From Bos javanicus (lineage: Eukaryota; Chordata; Mammalia; Artiodactyla; Bovidae), in contig NC_083897.1 in NCBI RefSeq assembly GCF_032452875.1, positions 10,026,854 to 10,090,853 of the forward strand: a stretch of DNA of 64,000 nt, read 5' to 3'. The notes beneath the pieces are model-generated. The model saw nothing but the letters and a program-made list of their open reading frames with translations. It did not search any database and was not told where the DNA came from. The position numbers and the translations under genes are program-made. Positions within the stretch are counted from its first letter, which is position 1, and every line of letters begins with the position of its first letter. This document shows positions 46,290 to 57,153 of this stretch, piece by piece.

Positions 46290-46900
46290 TATAGAACATT
46301 TCATAAGCCAAAATGGTGTAAAGCAAAGAAGCAATTACCTTAGGGCACATCTTGCTAACAAACACACAAAGCAAATTGAGATAAGGTGCAGGTATAGACA
46401 CTTCCCTGGGGCTCACTGGTAAAGAATCTGCTGCCAAGCAGGAGACACAGGTTTGATCTCTATCCCTGAGTTGGAAAAGTCCCCTAAAGAATGAAATGGC
46501 AACCTACTAAAGTATTCTTGCCTGGGAAATTTCATAGACAGAGGAGCCTGGCAGGCTAAAGTCCATGAAATCACAAAGAGTTGAAAAGGGTTGGGCATGA
46601 CTTATCAACTACATAACAACAACAGGAGATACAAACACAAATCAAAGCTATGGTAGCTTGATGCTGAGATGCTGAGTGGGGAAGGAGCTTAGAGGTGCCA
46701 GTCTCTGCTTGGAGTGCCCACTGCCTCTGTAACAGCTCACTGCAAAACAAATGCTGGGTGCTATTTTTGTGTTTTATCATAAAAGAGACAATCCCTTTTG
46801 GGCTTCCTTCAGTTAGAGAAAGCAGATACTAATGTAGGTTTTGTAAAAGCAAAGTGGCATAAAGCAGACTTTCAAAAAGCAGGGTATACCTGTAGAGCAC
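46290..46900 (+). repeat. Old mammalian interspersed repeat of unnamed family, split by a SINE
   Basis: The left part (gttcctatagaacatttcat, aaatggtgtaaagcaaagaa) and right part (tctgcttggagtgcccactg, tgctgggtgctatttttgtg, gcagactttcaaaaagcagg) resemble a non-coding mammalian repeat that I recognise but cannot name. It is probably a DNA-transposon derivative. Similar subterminal text occurs near both ends in direct orientation. Confidence 0.4.
46398..46622 (+). mobile_element. Bov-tA SINE, sense, diverged
   Basis: A head with small gaps (cttccctggggctcactggt), then the Bov-A body, ending in a short (aac)n tail. It splits the repeat at 46290-46900. Confidence 0.9.
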
Positions 46901-47660
46901 ATAGATTTGATTTAATGTATGTGGGTATCTGGAAAATAATATTAATATATTCATGCTTTCTATATGAGACCTAATATTATTTATTTTTGTTGCATTTTGG
47001 CAGCTAATGTTTCTTGTGAAAATTGGCATAACATAAAACAAAATTTTGTCGTAGTCACTCAAGCCTCTCCACAAATTTTATTTGGTTTAAGTCTACTAGA
47101 TTATCTAAGAGGCAATTATAATCCTCATCACTGTGTTAAAATTTTGTATAGAAAAACAACAACAATAATAATTTCTGTTTTTTTCTTTCCCTGGAGAAAT
47201 ATAATAAGGAAGAATGATACACTTTGTTAGTGGGTAATATATTTTTGGAATACCTCCTAAATTAGGTTTATTTATTGGAAAGCAAATCTCTCTCTCACAC
47301 CTTGCCTTAAGGCTATAGTTATGAGATTGGGTTAAAAGAGGCAATATATCATATTAAGTAGGGAGAAAATCTGAAGCTTGTTTCCTTTGACCCAGGCATA
47401 ATAGAGAGAAGTACATGATAAAAAAGTGAAATTCTTGTTCTCACATCATAGGAGATTCTAGAGAGAATACGATAGAGTCATCTAGATAAAGTCAGATGTC
47501 AGTTTACTTTTCCACACCCTGACTCCCTCCTCTATTTGATTCTGAACTTCGCACTATGTATCTGTGTGTGTGTTTCGGGAGGATCTTTAGAGATATCTAA
47601 GTATGTACCCAGGAAATTGAAGGTATCAGATCTAGTCCCCATTTTCTCAAATACAGTGGG
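46901..47660. other. No gene recognised
   Basis: AT-rich unassigned DNA. The frames at 46964-47230 and opposite strand have no family resemblance. Confidence 0.5.
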
Positions 47661-48134
47661 TGCTATGGACTGAATTGGGTCTCCACCCCCAAATTCATAT
47701 GATGAAGCTTAACCCTCAGTGTGACTGTACAGTATTTGGAGATAAGGTCTTAAGGAGGCAGTTAAGGTTGAATGAGGTCAAAAGTGTCAGACCCTAATCA
47801 GCTAGGACTTGTGACCTTTTAAGAACATTTTCTCTCTCTCTTTCTGTCTCTGTCTTCTCTTTCTCTCTCTCCCCATCTCTCATTACTCTCACTTTCTTAC
47901 TCGCTCATTCTCTCTTTCTCTCCTTCTCTGTATGTATGCACAAAGAAGAAAGTTCACTTGAGGACACAGCAGTAATGCGGCCATGTACAGGGAAGGAAGA
48001 GAGCTTTCATAGAAACCAAATCTGCTAGCACCTTGATCTCAGACTTGCCAACCTCCAAGAGTATGAGAAAATAAATTTCCATTGTTTAGGCCACCCAGTT
48101 TGTGACATTCTGTTGTGACAGCCCAAGCTAAGAT
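47661..48134 (+). mobile_element. MLT1-like MaLR solo LTR
   Basis: Starts tgctatggactgaattgggt, then ccaaattcatatgatgaagc, gtatttggagataaggtctt and gaatgaggtc. It ends with gagaaaataaatttccattg, ggccacccagtttgtg and gacagcccaagctaagataa, the classical order of MLT1 LTRs. A pyrimidine tract expands its middle. LTR only, no genes. Confidence 0.8.
47829..47931. repeat. (TCTC)n-type pyrimidine tract
   Basis: About 100 bases almost wholly C and T, inside the LTR where the family has a short ctctctct stretch. This looks like local expansion. Confidence 0.85.
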
Positions 48135-48736
48135 AAGGGAAAGACTGCAAGTCTTTAAAAGCAACACGAAGCCATTTTCACATGGTGAAAGATAAGCAGT
48201 TCAGCATCACTGATGCTTGAGCATACCTCTTCTTGAAATAGTCAGATTCCATCTTGTAGGAGAAGCGTGGAGGAACTGTGAAAGACTAGCAATGTATCTG
48301 AGTCCACCCAGCACAAACTGAGTCATATAAAGGAAATTCTTGAATTACTAAATCAATCTCAGCCTTATCAGGCTGGAAAATGATGTAGTAGTTCTTGTCG
48401 CTACATCCCTCTCTGACGCTGATCCAATGGATGAGACGCTTGAGAAAAATTAGATTGCAAATTTCTGGAGAAATAAGGAAGTTACATTAGCTTTCCATAT
48501 CTTTACATGGTGTAACTAAATTTTGCCTTGACAGTGCACTTATTTTCTCTTGAAGTTATCTTACTCTTGGGGAGAAAAATGTTTCTTATTAAAGACCACC
48601 TCTAAGCATCTGGTAGTTGCTGCTTGAAGTGTTGAACTAAAAAGAATTCTAGGGCTTCATCTTGACTCTGAGGAAATGAATGCCATGATTAATGATATGT
48701 GTTAGCCATAGAAATGGGATGGATAATAGCTCATTT
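48135..48736. other. No gene recognised
   Basis: Unassigned DNA of ordinary composition. Confidence 0.5.
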
Positions 48737-48952
48737 GCTAAGTTGGCTCAGCAGGTAAAGAATTCACCTGCAATGAAGGAGACACAGGAGACGTGGGTTC
48801 TATCCCTGGGTTGGAAAGATACCCTGGAGGGAGAAATAGCAACCCACTCCAATATTCTTGCCTGGAAATCCCATGGACAGAGGAGCCTGATGGGCTACCG
48901 TCTTTGGGGTCACAAAAGAGTTGGACACGACTTAGCAAGTGAGCATGCACAC
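48737..48952 (+). mobile_element. Bov-tA SINE, sense
   Basis: Head (agttggctcagcaggtaaag) with its first bases altered, complete body, and a gagcatgcacac tail. Confidence 0.9.
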
Positions 48953-49307
48953 AGTCACTGGCTTATACTAATGTGATGCAGACATTCTCCATGCAGAAAA
49001 AACTGTCATCAGTATATGACACTTGACATTTGTTGCTGGTTAGGTTTCCTGCTGTGAAGAAACTGTTACATCCACTTTTGTCTTTCAAAATGGCATATTT
49101 TATTTCAAGTGAGGTGTTCTTTTATTTTAGGAAAATGCCTTGATGGCACTTTCTGGACATCCTGGATTATTGAAGAACATTATTCTCTCACAGTAGTGTT
49201 CATATCAGGAAATCGAAAGTTTTGGCAAAAGAAACAGATTCTCCATGTTAGGTGCCCCAAACAGCTTCTTTTCTATCATTGCACTGCTGCATTACTGCAG
49301 GAGATAG

Positions 49308-49388
49308 TAGAGGACAGAGGAGCCTGGAGGGCTGCAGCCCACTGGGTCACAAAGAGTCGGACATGACTGAGCGACTGAACAACAACAA
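49308..49388 (+). mobile_element. Bov SINE 3' half, sense
   Basis: Only the last 80 bases (gaggacagaggagcctggag to gactgagcgactgaac) with an (aac)n tail. The 8-base actgctgc repeat flanks it loosely. Confidence 0.8.
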
Positions 49389-50075
49389 CTGCTGCCTTTT
49401 TTCTTCTTTCCTCAAAATACTCGCATTCTAGATGTCAACTACCTAATGTGATGAAAAAAATTAATCTGTGCCAAGAGCCTTAAAAGCACCCTCACCAGCA
49501 GCAGTTTTTACCTGAGACTTTCTTGTGTTGCCCAATCGATTAATGGCTCTTGGTGGGAATTTCACTCAGTGGAGGATAGCTGCATATAAGATAGATATTT
49601 AGTGCAAACCAATCATAGTTGATGTGGTCGTAAAGACAGCTGTGTCTGCCTTACTGATTTCTTAACTGATTCTTAGGAAACAGTTTCATGTTCATTTTTT
49701 AATGTCATAATCAGTTGCCACAGGAGGCGACTTGTTCAGAAATTGCTCAGGGATCTTATTATAAATAGTGCTATTATTTCTATGATTATTATTTATAAAC
49801 AGGACCTACCCAAGGTTGTATACACTGTTCTCTTCACTCAGTTTGCAATTAAGTTACTTAAATCAACAGTGTTTTAAAAAACCTTCTCAACATTTGGAAG
49901 TACACAAGATAGAAGTTGTGAAGCAAAGAAGGAAAATAGATTTGATTACTAGAGAAGGATAAAGAAAATGCAGGAAAATTATCATTGTCTGGCTTTTTCT
50001 TTCTTTTTGCTTCCTCAAACAAGGTCATACTTTTTAGATAAATGTAAATTAACTGTCTAACTTCCTTGCATGTAA
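49389..50075. other. No gene recognised
   Basis: Unassigned DNA. Confidence 0.5.
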
Positions 50076-50263
50076 GTGAAGTGAAGTGAAAGTCGCTCAG
50101 TTGTGTCCTACTCTTTGTGACCCTATGGACTATACATTCCATGGAATTCTCCAAGCCAGAATACTGCAGTGGATAGCTGTTCCCTTCTCCAGGTGATCTT
50201 CCCAACCCAGGGATCGAACCCAGGTCTCCCGCATTGCAGGTGGATTCTTTACCAGCTGAGCCA
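50076..50263 (-). mobile_element. Bov-tA SINE, antisense
   Basis: (gtgaa)n tail, Bov-A body (agtcgctcagttgtgtccta), antisense tRNA head (gattctttaccagctgagcc). Confidence 0.93.
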
Positions 50264-50494
50264 ATAACCTAGACTCTCAATTCATTTATAACATTCCCAG
50301 AAAAAAAACCTGCCATGTGAGTAAAATAATCTCATTCTATTTGATAGTCTGATGCTTTTAAAATTAATTTTATTATACATTTAAATCAAAATAACATTAG
50401 CAATATATACTATACTGCTAGGTCTTTATCCATGCTCTATTATTATGCATATAGTAAATATAATTACTGTGCAATATTAGTGTACCTAGCTTTC
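50264..50494. other. Unassigned spacer
   Basis: AT-rich, nothing recognised. Confidence 0.5.
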
Positions 50495-50612
50495 TATACT
50501 CCTAGACCACGACCTCTTTGTGGGTAAAAGTCATGTTTTCATCACTTCTTTGTCATAGGCTTTCTTATGAAGAGTAGGAACTCAGCAAATATGTGTTGAA
50601 TAAATGGTTGGC
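50495..50612 (+). repeat. L2-like LINE 3' end (old)
   Basis: Ends with aactcagcaaatatgtgttgaataaatgg, the usual L2 terminal text, here cut by the following BovB. Confidence 0.55.
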
Positions 50613-51354
50613 TCAGTTCAGTTCAGTTCGGTCACTCAGTCGTCTCCGACTCTTTGAGACCCTGTGAATCGCAGCACGCCAGGCTTCCCTGTCCATCACC
50701 AACTCCCAGAGTTCACTCAGACTCAAGTCCATCGAGTCAGTGATGCCATCCAGCCATCTCATCCTCTGTCGTCCCCTTCTCCTCCTGCCCCCAATCCCTC
50801 CCAGCATCAGAGTCTTTTCCAATGAGTCCACTCTTCGCATGAGGTGGCCAAAGTACTGGAGTTTCAGCTTTAGCATCATTCCTTCCAAAGAAATCCCAGG
50901 GCTGATCTCCTTCAGAATGGACTGGTTGGATCTCCTTGCAGTCCAAGGGACTCTCGAGAGTCTTCTCCAACACCACAGTTCAAAAGCATCAATTCTTTGG
51001 CGCTCAGCTTTCTTCACAGTCCAACTCTCACATCCATACATGACCACTGAAAAAACCATAGCCTTGACTAGACGGACCTTTGTTGGCAAAGTAATGTCTC
51101 TGCTTTTCAATATGCTATCTAGGTTGATCATAACATTCCTTCCAAGAGTAAGCGTCTTTTAATTTCATGGCTGCAGTCACCATCTGCAGTGATTTTGGAG
51201 CCCAGAAAAATAAAGTCTGACAGTGTTTCCACTGTTTCCCCATTTATTTTCCATGAAGTGATGGGACCAGATAGCATGATCTTCATTTTCTGCATGTTGA
51301 GCTTTAAGCCAACTTTTTCACTCTCCTCTTTCACTTTTATCAAGAGGCTTTTTA
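50613..51354 (-). mobile_element. BovB LINE, antisense, 5'-truncated, 0.74 kb
   Basis: (gttca)n tail, C-terminal domain and the end of the reverse transcriptase (after the YADD motif). Minus-strand frames 51131-50613 (KSRDITLPTKVRLVKAMVFS to the C-terminus) and 51343-51128 (KVGLKLNMQKMKIM) are split by a one-base deletion near 51146, where ggagtaagcg-type text reads agagtaagcg. It forms an inverted repeat with the next two BovB copies. Confidence 0.94.
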
Positions 51355-51539
51355 GTTGCTAATGACAGTCATTTTATTTTCCTTTTTTATAAAGGTGAGT
51401 GTTGAAGTTCCTATAATCATGTATGTTTCCACAATCATAAAAGATAAAAGTAGAGCAGCAATCCATTAAAAATCTGATTACCTATACATCAAGCAGCAGC
51501 ATAATAATAATAATTTTATCTCTATCATTAAAATGCATA

Positions 51540-52143
51540 ATGATGAGGAGAGTGAAAATGTAGGCTTAAAACTCAACATTCAGAAAATGTTGAGGATGCT
51601 TGCTCCTTGGAAGAAAAGCTATGACCAACCACGACAGCATATTGAAAAGCAGAGATATTACTTTGCTGACAAATGTCCGTCTAGTCAAAGCTATGGTTTT
51701 TCCAGTCATGTATGGATATGAAAGTTGGACTATAAAGAAAGCTGAGCACTGAAGAATTGATGCTTTTTAACTGTGGTGTTGGAGAAGACTCTTGAGAGTC
51801 CCTTGGACTGCAAGAGATCCAGCCAGTCCATCCTAAAGGAGATCAGTCCTGGGTGTTCATTGGAAGGACTGATGCTGAAGCTGAAACTCCAATACTCTGG
51901 CCACCTGATGTGAAGAACTGACTCACTGGAAGAGACCCTGATGCTGGGAAAGATTGAAAGCAGGAGAAGAAGCGGGTGAGAGGATGAGATGGTTGGATGG
52001 CATCATCAATTCTGTAAAAAACTCAATGGACATGAGTTTGAGTAAACTCTGGGAGTTGGTGATAGACAGAGAAGCCTGGTGTGCTGCAGTCCATGGGGTC
52101 ACAAAGGGTTGGACATGACTGAGCAACTGAACTGAACTGACTG
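51540..52143 (+). mobile_element. BovB LINE 3' end, sense, with internal deletion
   Basis: A 604-base copy ending in gaactgaactgactg. About 140 bases present in other copies (between the IQKTKIM and RRLLLGRK segments) are missing at about 51586. A 10-base duplication (aaaatgcata) lies at 51530-51539 and 52144-52153. The CGA codon is TGA at 51750-51752. Confidence 0.93.
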
Positions 52144-52357
52144 AAAATGCATATAATTAGTTTCAAGATTGCACATGTCTAATAAGATGATTCTACTATA
52201 TGGGGGACTTTTAAATCTGCCAGAATGTCATGAAAATAGATTCATACATTTTCTTTCTAGATAGTTCCAAGAACAAGTTATAAATATAGCTGATTTTCCC
52301 TTATAATTGGAAAACATATCTAAGTACAGTGCCTATCAGTTTTACTAATCAACTTCA

Positions 52358-53376
52358 TTGTCTATCATAAATGAGACACCTGTGAATTTATATAAAATAA
52401 AATCATACAAGGGAATTTTTTATCATGTTCTACATGGAACAACAGACTGGTTCCAAATAGGAAAAGGAGTTCATCAAGGCTGTATATTGTCACCCTGTTT
52501 ATTTAACTTATATGCAGAGTACATCATGAGAAACCCTGGACTGGAAGAAACACAAGCTGGAATCAAGATTGCCGGGAGAAATATCAATAACCTCAGATAT
52601 GCAGATGACACCACCCTTATGGCAGAAAGTGAAGAGGAACTAAAAAGCCTCTTGATGAAAGTGAAAGAGGAGAGTGAAAAAGTTGGCTTAAAGCTCAACA
52701 TTCAGAAAACGAAGATCATGGCATCTGGTCCCATCACTTCATGGGAAATAGATGGGAAAACAGTGGAAACACTGTCAGACTTTATTTTTCTGGGCTCCAA
52801 AATCACTGCAGATGGTGACTGCAGCCATGAAATTAAAAGACGCTTACTCCTTGGAAGGAAAGTTATGACCAACCTAGATAGCATATTCAAAAGCAGAGAC
52901 ATTACTTTGCCAACAAAGGTCCGTCTTGTCAAGGCTATAGTTTTTTCAGTGGTCATGTATGGATGTGAGAGTTGGACTGTGAAGAAGGCTGAGCACTGAA
53001 GAATTGATGCTTTTGAACTGTGGTGTTGGAGAAGACTCTTGAGAGTCCTTGGACTGCAAGGAGATCCAACCAGTCCATTCTGAAGGAGATCAGCCCTGGG
53101 ATTTCTTTGGAAGGAATGATGCTAAAGCTGAAACTCCAGTACTTTGGCCACCTCATGCGAAGAGTGGACTCATTGGAAAAGACTCTGATGCTGGGAGGGA
53201 TTGGGGGCAGGAGGAGAAGGGGACGACAGAGGATGAGATGGCTGGATGGCATCACTGACTCGATGGACGTGAGTCTGAGTGAACTCCGGGAGTTGGTGAT
53301 GGACAGGGAGGCCTGGCGTGCTGCGATTCATGGGGTCACAAAGAGTCGGACACGACTGAGCGATGATCTGATCTGA
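52358..53376 (+). pseudogene. BovB reverse transcriptase (motifs B-C) and C-terminal relic
   Basis: Frame 52358-52999 gains its first 24 or so residues from host DNA, then holds motif B (GVHQGCILSPCLFNLYAE), motif C as YADDTTLMAE (both aspartates intact), KVGLKLNIQKTKIM and KITADGDCSHEIKRRLLLGRK. TGA at 52997-52999 stands where better copies have CGA. A one-base loss near 53047 follows. The C-terminal domain resumes in the frame 53020-53376 (GRRRRGRQRMRWLDGITDSM). Motif A is absent because of the truncation. Confidence 0.9.
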
Positions 53377-53384
53377 TCTGATCT
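52433..53384 (+). mobile_element. BovB LINE, sense, 5'-truncated, 0.95 kb, (gatct)n tail
   Basis: Starts inside the reverse transcriptase (acatggaacaacagactgg) and ends in four gatct units at 53362-53382. This is the tail type seen reversed at 15.94 kb. An L1 tail follows directly. No clear target duplication was found. Confidence 0.94.
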
Positions 53385-53455
53385 GATTTTTATTTTATTT
53401 TTTAACGTTACAATATTGTATTGGTTTTGCCATATATCAACATGAATCTGCCACA
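53385..53455 (-). mobile_element. Ruminant L1 3' tail, antisense, very short
   Basis: A T-rich run then caatattgtattggttttgc, catatatcaacatgaatctg and ccacag: the last 70 bases of the L1 in reverse. It abuts the BovB tail. Confidence 0.85.
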
Positions 53456-55256
53456 GAGGCTCAGTAAAGTAAATCAAACTGATATTCTATCACCTAAATT
53501 TGAAAATTAATTGTTAGGCCTCAAATCTAAATTACATCATTCTAATGTTTTTATTTGCTTTTTCTAAAATTTGTTCTTTCAAATAATCATTTATGTTTGT
53601 TCACATCCCAGTACAGAATTTCAGTGCTCCAGTTAGGTTGATAAATAAACTACTGTATTTATTTTTCCAGATATGAATAATTCCATTTCTATTCATAATA
53701 ATTATGCAACTGTGTAACAGGAGAATTAATGAAAATAAATTATGACCACTTTAGAGATGGCTTTTGACATAACTATAGCATAAAAGTAGGGAGGCATACT
53801 ATGATAGTGCTCCAATATAATTTAGGTGAAGAAATACTGCATATAGTAACAGTAATATTTTTAATGTATGTTAATTATTACATTACTTTAAATGAAACCT
53901 GTGTACAATTGCAAACATTATTTCTTGGGAGTTGATGGACAGCACCAAAAGCAACGTCAGCAATGTCAGTTTTGACCAAAAATAAAAATCTACATTGTAA
54001 AGAAAAGCATTATTTAAAAGCATGAAAATACATGTCACATTCAAATTGTTACCATAAAAGCTGACCAAACTGCTTATTTTCTTCCTAAAACTGAACAAAA
54101 TTGATAAAATATTTTTCAAAAATTTGGAAGCAATAATAATTTTCAGAAAGAATGCTGTAGTCTTAGTTTCAGATTGAAATATATATATGATGGCATGGAT
54201 ACATAGGTGGATAAATTAAATAATCTTACCTATTACACTTTCTAAACTAAATAATTTTTAATGTATATATATTTAATTTGGGAAACATCTATAAATAGAG
54301 GAAAAAAAATGCCCAAAACACAAATTCATTCATATGATGAGCATAGACATATATAACTTCCACTTGACTTTATTTAGCTCCAGGCCAAAATGGTAGCATC
54401 TTTCATATAAACCAATTCATGTGCAGTATATCCCTAAACCTTCTTTCCAGAAAACGTTCTCTGATGAAAACCAATGCATAAGGATTTCCTTTGCTTCATT
54501 TTTCTTGGGACTTATGTGTACTTTGTACTATTTGTTCATAACTTAGAGATCCTCTTAATTGTGTGTGCATTTTCACAGATAGGATTATAAGAGTTCTGTG
54601 AGCATGGAATGTCCGGTCTGATGTGCCTGCATAAAACAGTGACTCAATGAATGCTTCATAAACATCTTATTAACAGCCCTAAAAATCATGTTGTTGTAAT
54701 TTGCCACTTATGAAAAATAAATATCAGTTTTCAAGGAATTCCACAAATTCTTAATTCCAGTGCAAAGAAAATTGAAATATACTAGAAATGAAGTAATTTT
54801 TTATTCCAAGAATGATAATGATTTCACTAAAATTGACATTTACATATTGTTTTATTAGGTAAAATATTTATTTTAGCAAACATTTAAATCATACTTAAAG
54901 TTTAAGACTGAAATATCAAAATGTAATGTTTCATTGATTAAAAATCGATTATATTAATAAAATATAAGTGATCTAAATGGCATTTAATAATTATATTTTA
55001 ATGGAAAATATCACTCAATTTTTGTACTATCATCCGCCATGATTCATGACATACTTTCCATGGTACATAAATGGTAGAAGTACTAAATTCAGGGCCACAG
55101 ATGTGTGGGATGAACAATATATAATCAAGGACACAAGCTGGAGTTTGTAAAGTCTTATTAACTGCAGGAGTAAAACCCTGTGCCTGTATAGTGTACAACT
55201 TGGATGATCGAGTAGTAGGACAAGATGCTAATGAAAACAAGTTTTTGGAAGGGTTT
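53456..55256. other. Long AT-rich stretch without recognised gene
   Basis: About 1.8 kb. The 80-residue minus-strand frame at 54998-55240 has no relative I know. No repeat family could be assigned. Confidence 0.5.
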
Positions 55257-55272
55257 AATAACCAAACAGACC

Positions 55273-55348
55273 GGATTCATTTCGATATTTGGCAAAACTA
55301 ATACAATATTGTAAAGTTTAAAAATAAAATAAAATTTAAAAAAAAGAA
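55273..55348 (+). mobile_element. Minimal L1 insertion, sense, 76 bases
   Basis: Only the L1 terminus (tggcaaaactaatacaatat, tgtaaagtttaaaaataaaa) and an A-rich tail. An exact 16-base duplication (aataaccaaacagacc) lies at 55257-55272 and 55349-55364. Confidence 0.93.
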
Positions 55349-55397
55349 AATAACCAAACAGACCAGTTAACTATGTAAAAATATTTCTTTGTTTCTC

Positions 55398-55447
55398 TTT
55401 TTTTTTAATTTTATTTTATTTTTAAACTTTACAATATTGTATTGGTT
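55398..55447 (-). mobile_element. L1 tail scrap, antisense
   Basis: The T-rich run and tttttaaactttacaatatt then gtattggtt equal the reverse complement of the L1 terminus, 50 bases from the sense copy. Confidence 0.8.
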
Positions 55448-56450
55448 CTTGATCACACACTATCTATGTCCTCTGAGTCAGTTATTTTTAAAGTAGTCAT
55501 GAAGGAAATATAATAGAAAACACAAAAGTTTTTGGATAGGTCACTACAGCCCATGTGAGCACTGATTATGAGTCTTAGCATCAGCAGCAATATGCAGCTT
55601 TTGAGGGTGAAAACACTGCTCGAATTGGCAAGACATTCTTTCCTTGAAGTAAAATAGTATTCTTCCACTCATAAAAACTCTCAGAAATGTGTGGCTGCTT
55701 TAATTTGTGTCAATTTCACTCTAACTGATAATTCTTTACAGCTAAATTTGACATTTTCAGCAAGAATCACAGCATGAGTGATCCCCACAGTCTTCATAGA
55801 TTTTATCTTTATCCTATCAAGGAACCTGAAATAATTAAAAAATAATGTTCTTCAAAATGATTGATTTTATCAAACAAGTCTCAGTTGGCTTGCAACTTTC
55901 TTGACTCCTCAGCTCATAACTATTCCACATACTCTCCATATTGTCAGATCCTCTCCCTATGATTAATTGATCAAAAACAACAACAAACATAAAAGTGTAA
56001 ATTGCAGAAACTCCATGCCCTTAGTATTTTTTGTAAAACACATTTTCTTGGATAAGTGAGCATATGTGAAGTAATAAATCTATAAAAGCTGTTTATGAGA
56101 TATTGCTGAAAAAAATCAAATTATAAGTCACACTTTATGTGTAAAATGATAAATGCTCACTAAGATTTTTTCCTTGCTTTGTTTTTCTTTAGGGGTAGTA
56201 GTATGGTTTTCTATTTGTTTTGGTTTTGTCTTTGGTTTTCATTTTGCAGAAGACAAAAGTTATTAGTTAGAAGTTTGCTTTTGGTGCAGGAAAGTGCTTG
56301 CATAATTATTGTGGCTAGATGAATGTCTGATAACTAACCATAAAAAGGAATATTTTAGACAGCTTAGTAAGAAGCTGAAACTACCAGAGAAGTAATAGTT
56401 GTGGGAAGTGGATTAAGATCCTTGAAGTAAATGGACAGATGCTACATAGA
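55448..56450. other. No gene recognised
   Basis: About 1 kb of unassigned DNA. The frame at 55453-55668 (minus) has no known relative. Confidence 0.5.
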
Positions 56451-56463
56451 AGTATGCTGTCCT

Positions 56464-56605
56464 GGGACTTCCCTGGCAGTCCAATGGTTAGGACTCTGTG
56501 CAGGGGCACAGGTTTGATCCCTGTGCCAGGGATCTAAGGGATCCCTGTGTCAGGGAACTAAGATCCCGGATTCTGGGCAGTGTGGCCAAAAATTAAAAAA
56601 AAAAA
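56464..56605 (+). mobile_element. CHR-type SINE, sense
   Basis: A tRNA-Glu-type head of the older cetartiodactyl form (acttccctggcagtccaatg, ggtttgatccctg). A partial body follows with the word gatccctgtg repeated, and an A tail. Thirteen-base duplications with one mismatch lie at 56451-56463 (agtatgctgtcct) and 56606-56618 (agtgtgctgtcct). Confidence 0.88.
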
Positions 56606-56644
56606 AGTGTGCTGTCCTTTATGATAAGGACTAGACACACTTGT

Positions 56645-56908
56645 TGGAGAAGGCAATGGCACCCCACTCCAGCACTCTTGCCTGGAAAATCCCATGGACG
56701 GAGGAGCCTGGTGGGCTGCAGTCCATGGGGTCACTAAGAGTCAGGCACGACTGAGCGACTTCCCTTTCACCTTTCACTTTCATGCATTGGAGAAGGAAAT
56801 GGCAACCCACTCCAGTGTTCTTGCCTGGAGAATCCCAGGGACAGGGGAGCCTGGTGGGCTGCCGTCTCTGGGGTCGCACAGAGTCGGACACGACTGAAGT
56901 GACTTAGC
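56645..56908 (+). mobile_element. Bov-A2 SINE, sense
   Basis: A 264-base Bov-A dimer with the tttcatgcattggagaagga linker. Twelve-base duplications with one mismatch lie at 56633-56644 (agacacacttgt) and 56909-56920 (agacacacatgt). Confidence 0.95.
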
Positions 56909-56920
56909 AGACACACATGT

Positions 56921-57137
56921 GGGCACAGATGGCTCAGCGGTAAAGAATTTGCATACCAATACAGGAGTCACAGGAGTTGCAAGTTGGATCCTAAGTCAGG
57001 AAGATTCCTTGAAGGAGGAAATGACAACCCACTCCAGTATTCTTGCCTGGAAAATCCCATGGACTAGAGGAGCCTGGTGGGCTACACTCCATAGAGTGGC
57101 AGAGAATCAGACATGACTGAATGAGCATGAGCACAAG
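56921..57137 (+). mobile_element. Bov-tA SINE, sense, adjoining the Bov-A2
   Basis: A diverged head (agatggctcagcggtaaaga) and complete body. The flanks acacatgtgggcacag (56913-56928) and acacatatgagcacag (57138-57153) suggest use of the same target as the preceding SINE. Confidence 0.9.
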
Positions 57138-57153
57138 ACACATATGAGCACAG

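Noticed and set aside
54998..55240. 80-residue minus-strand frame with several cysteines
   Set aside because: No family resemblance and no supporting context. Chance remains the simplest explanation.
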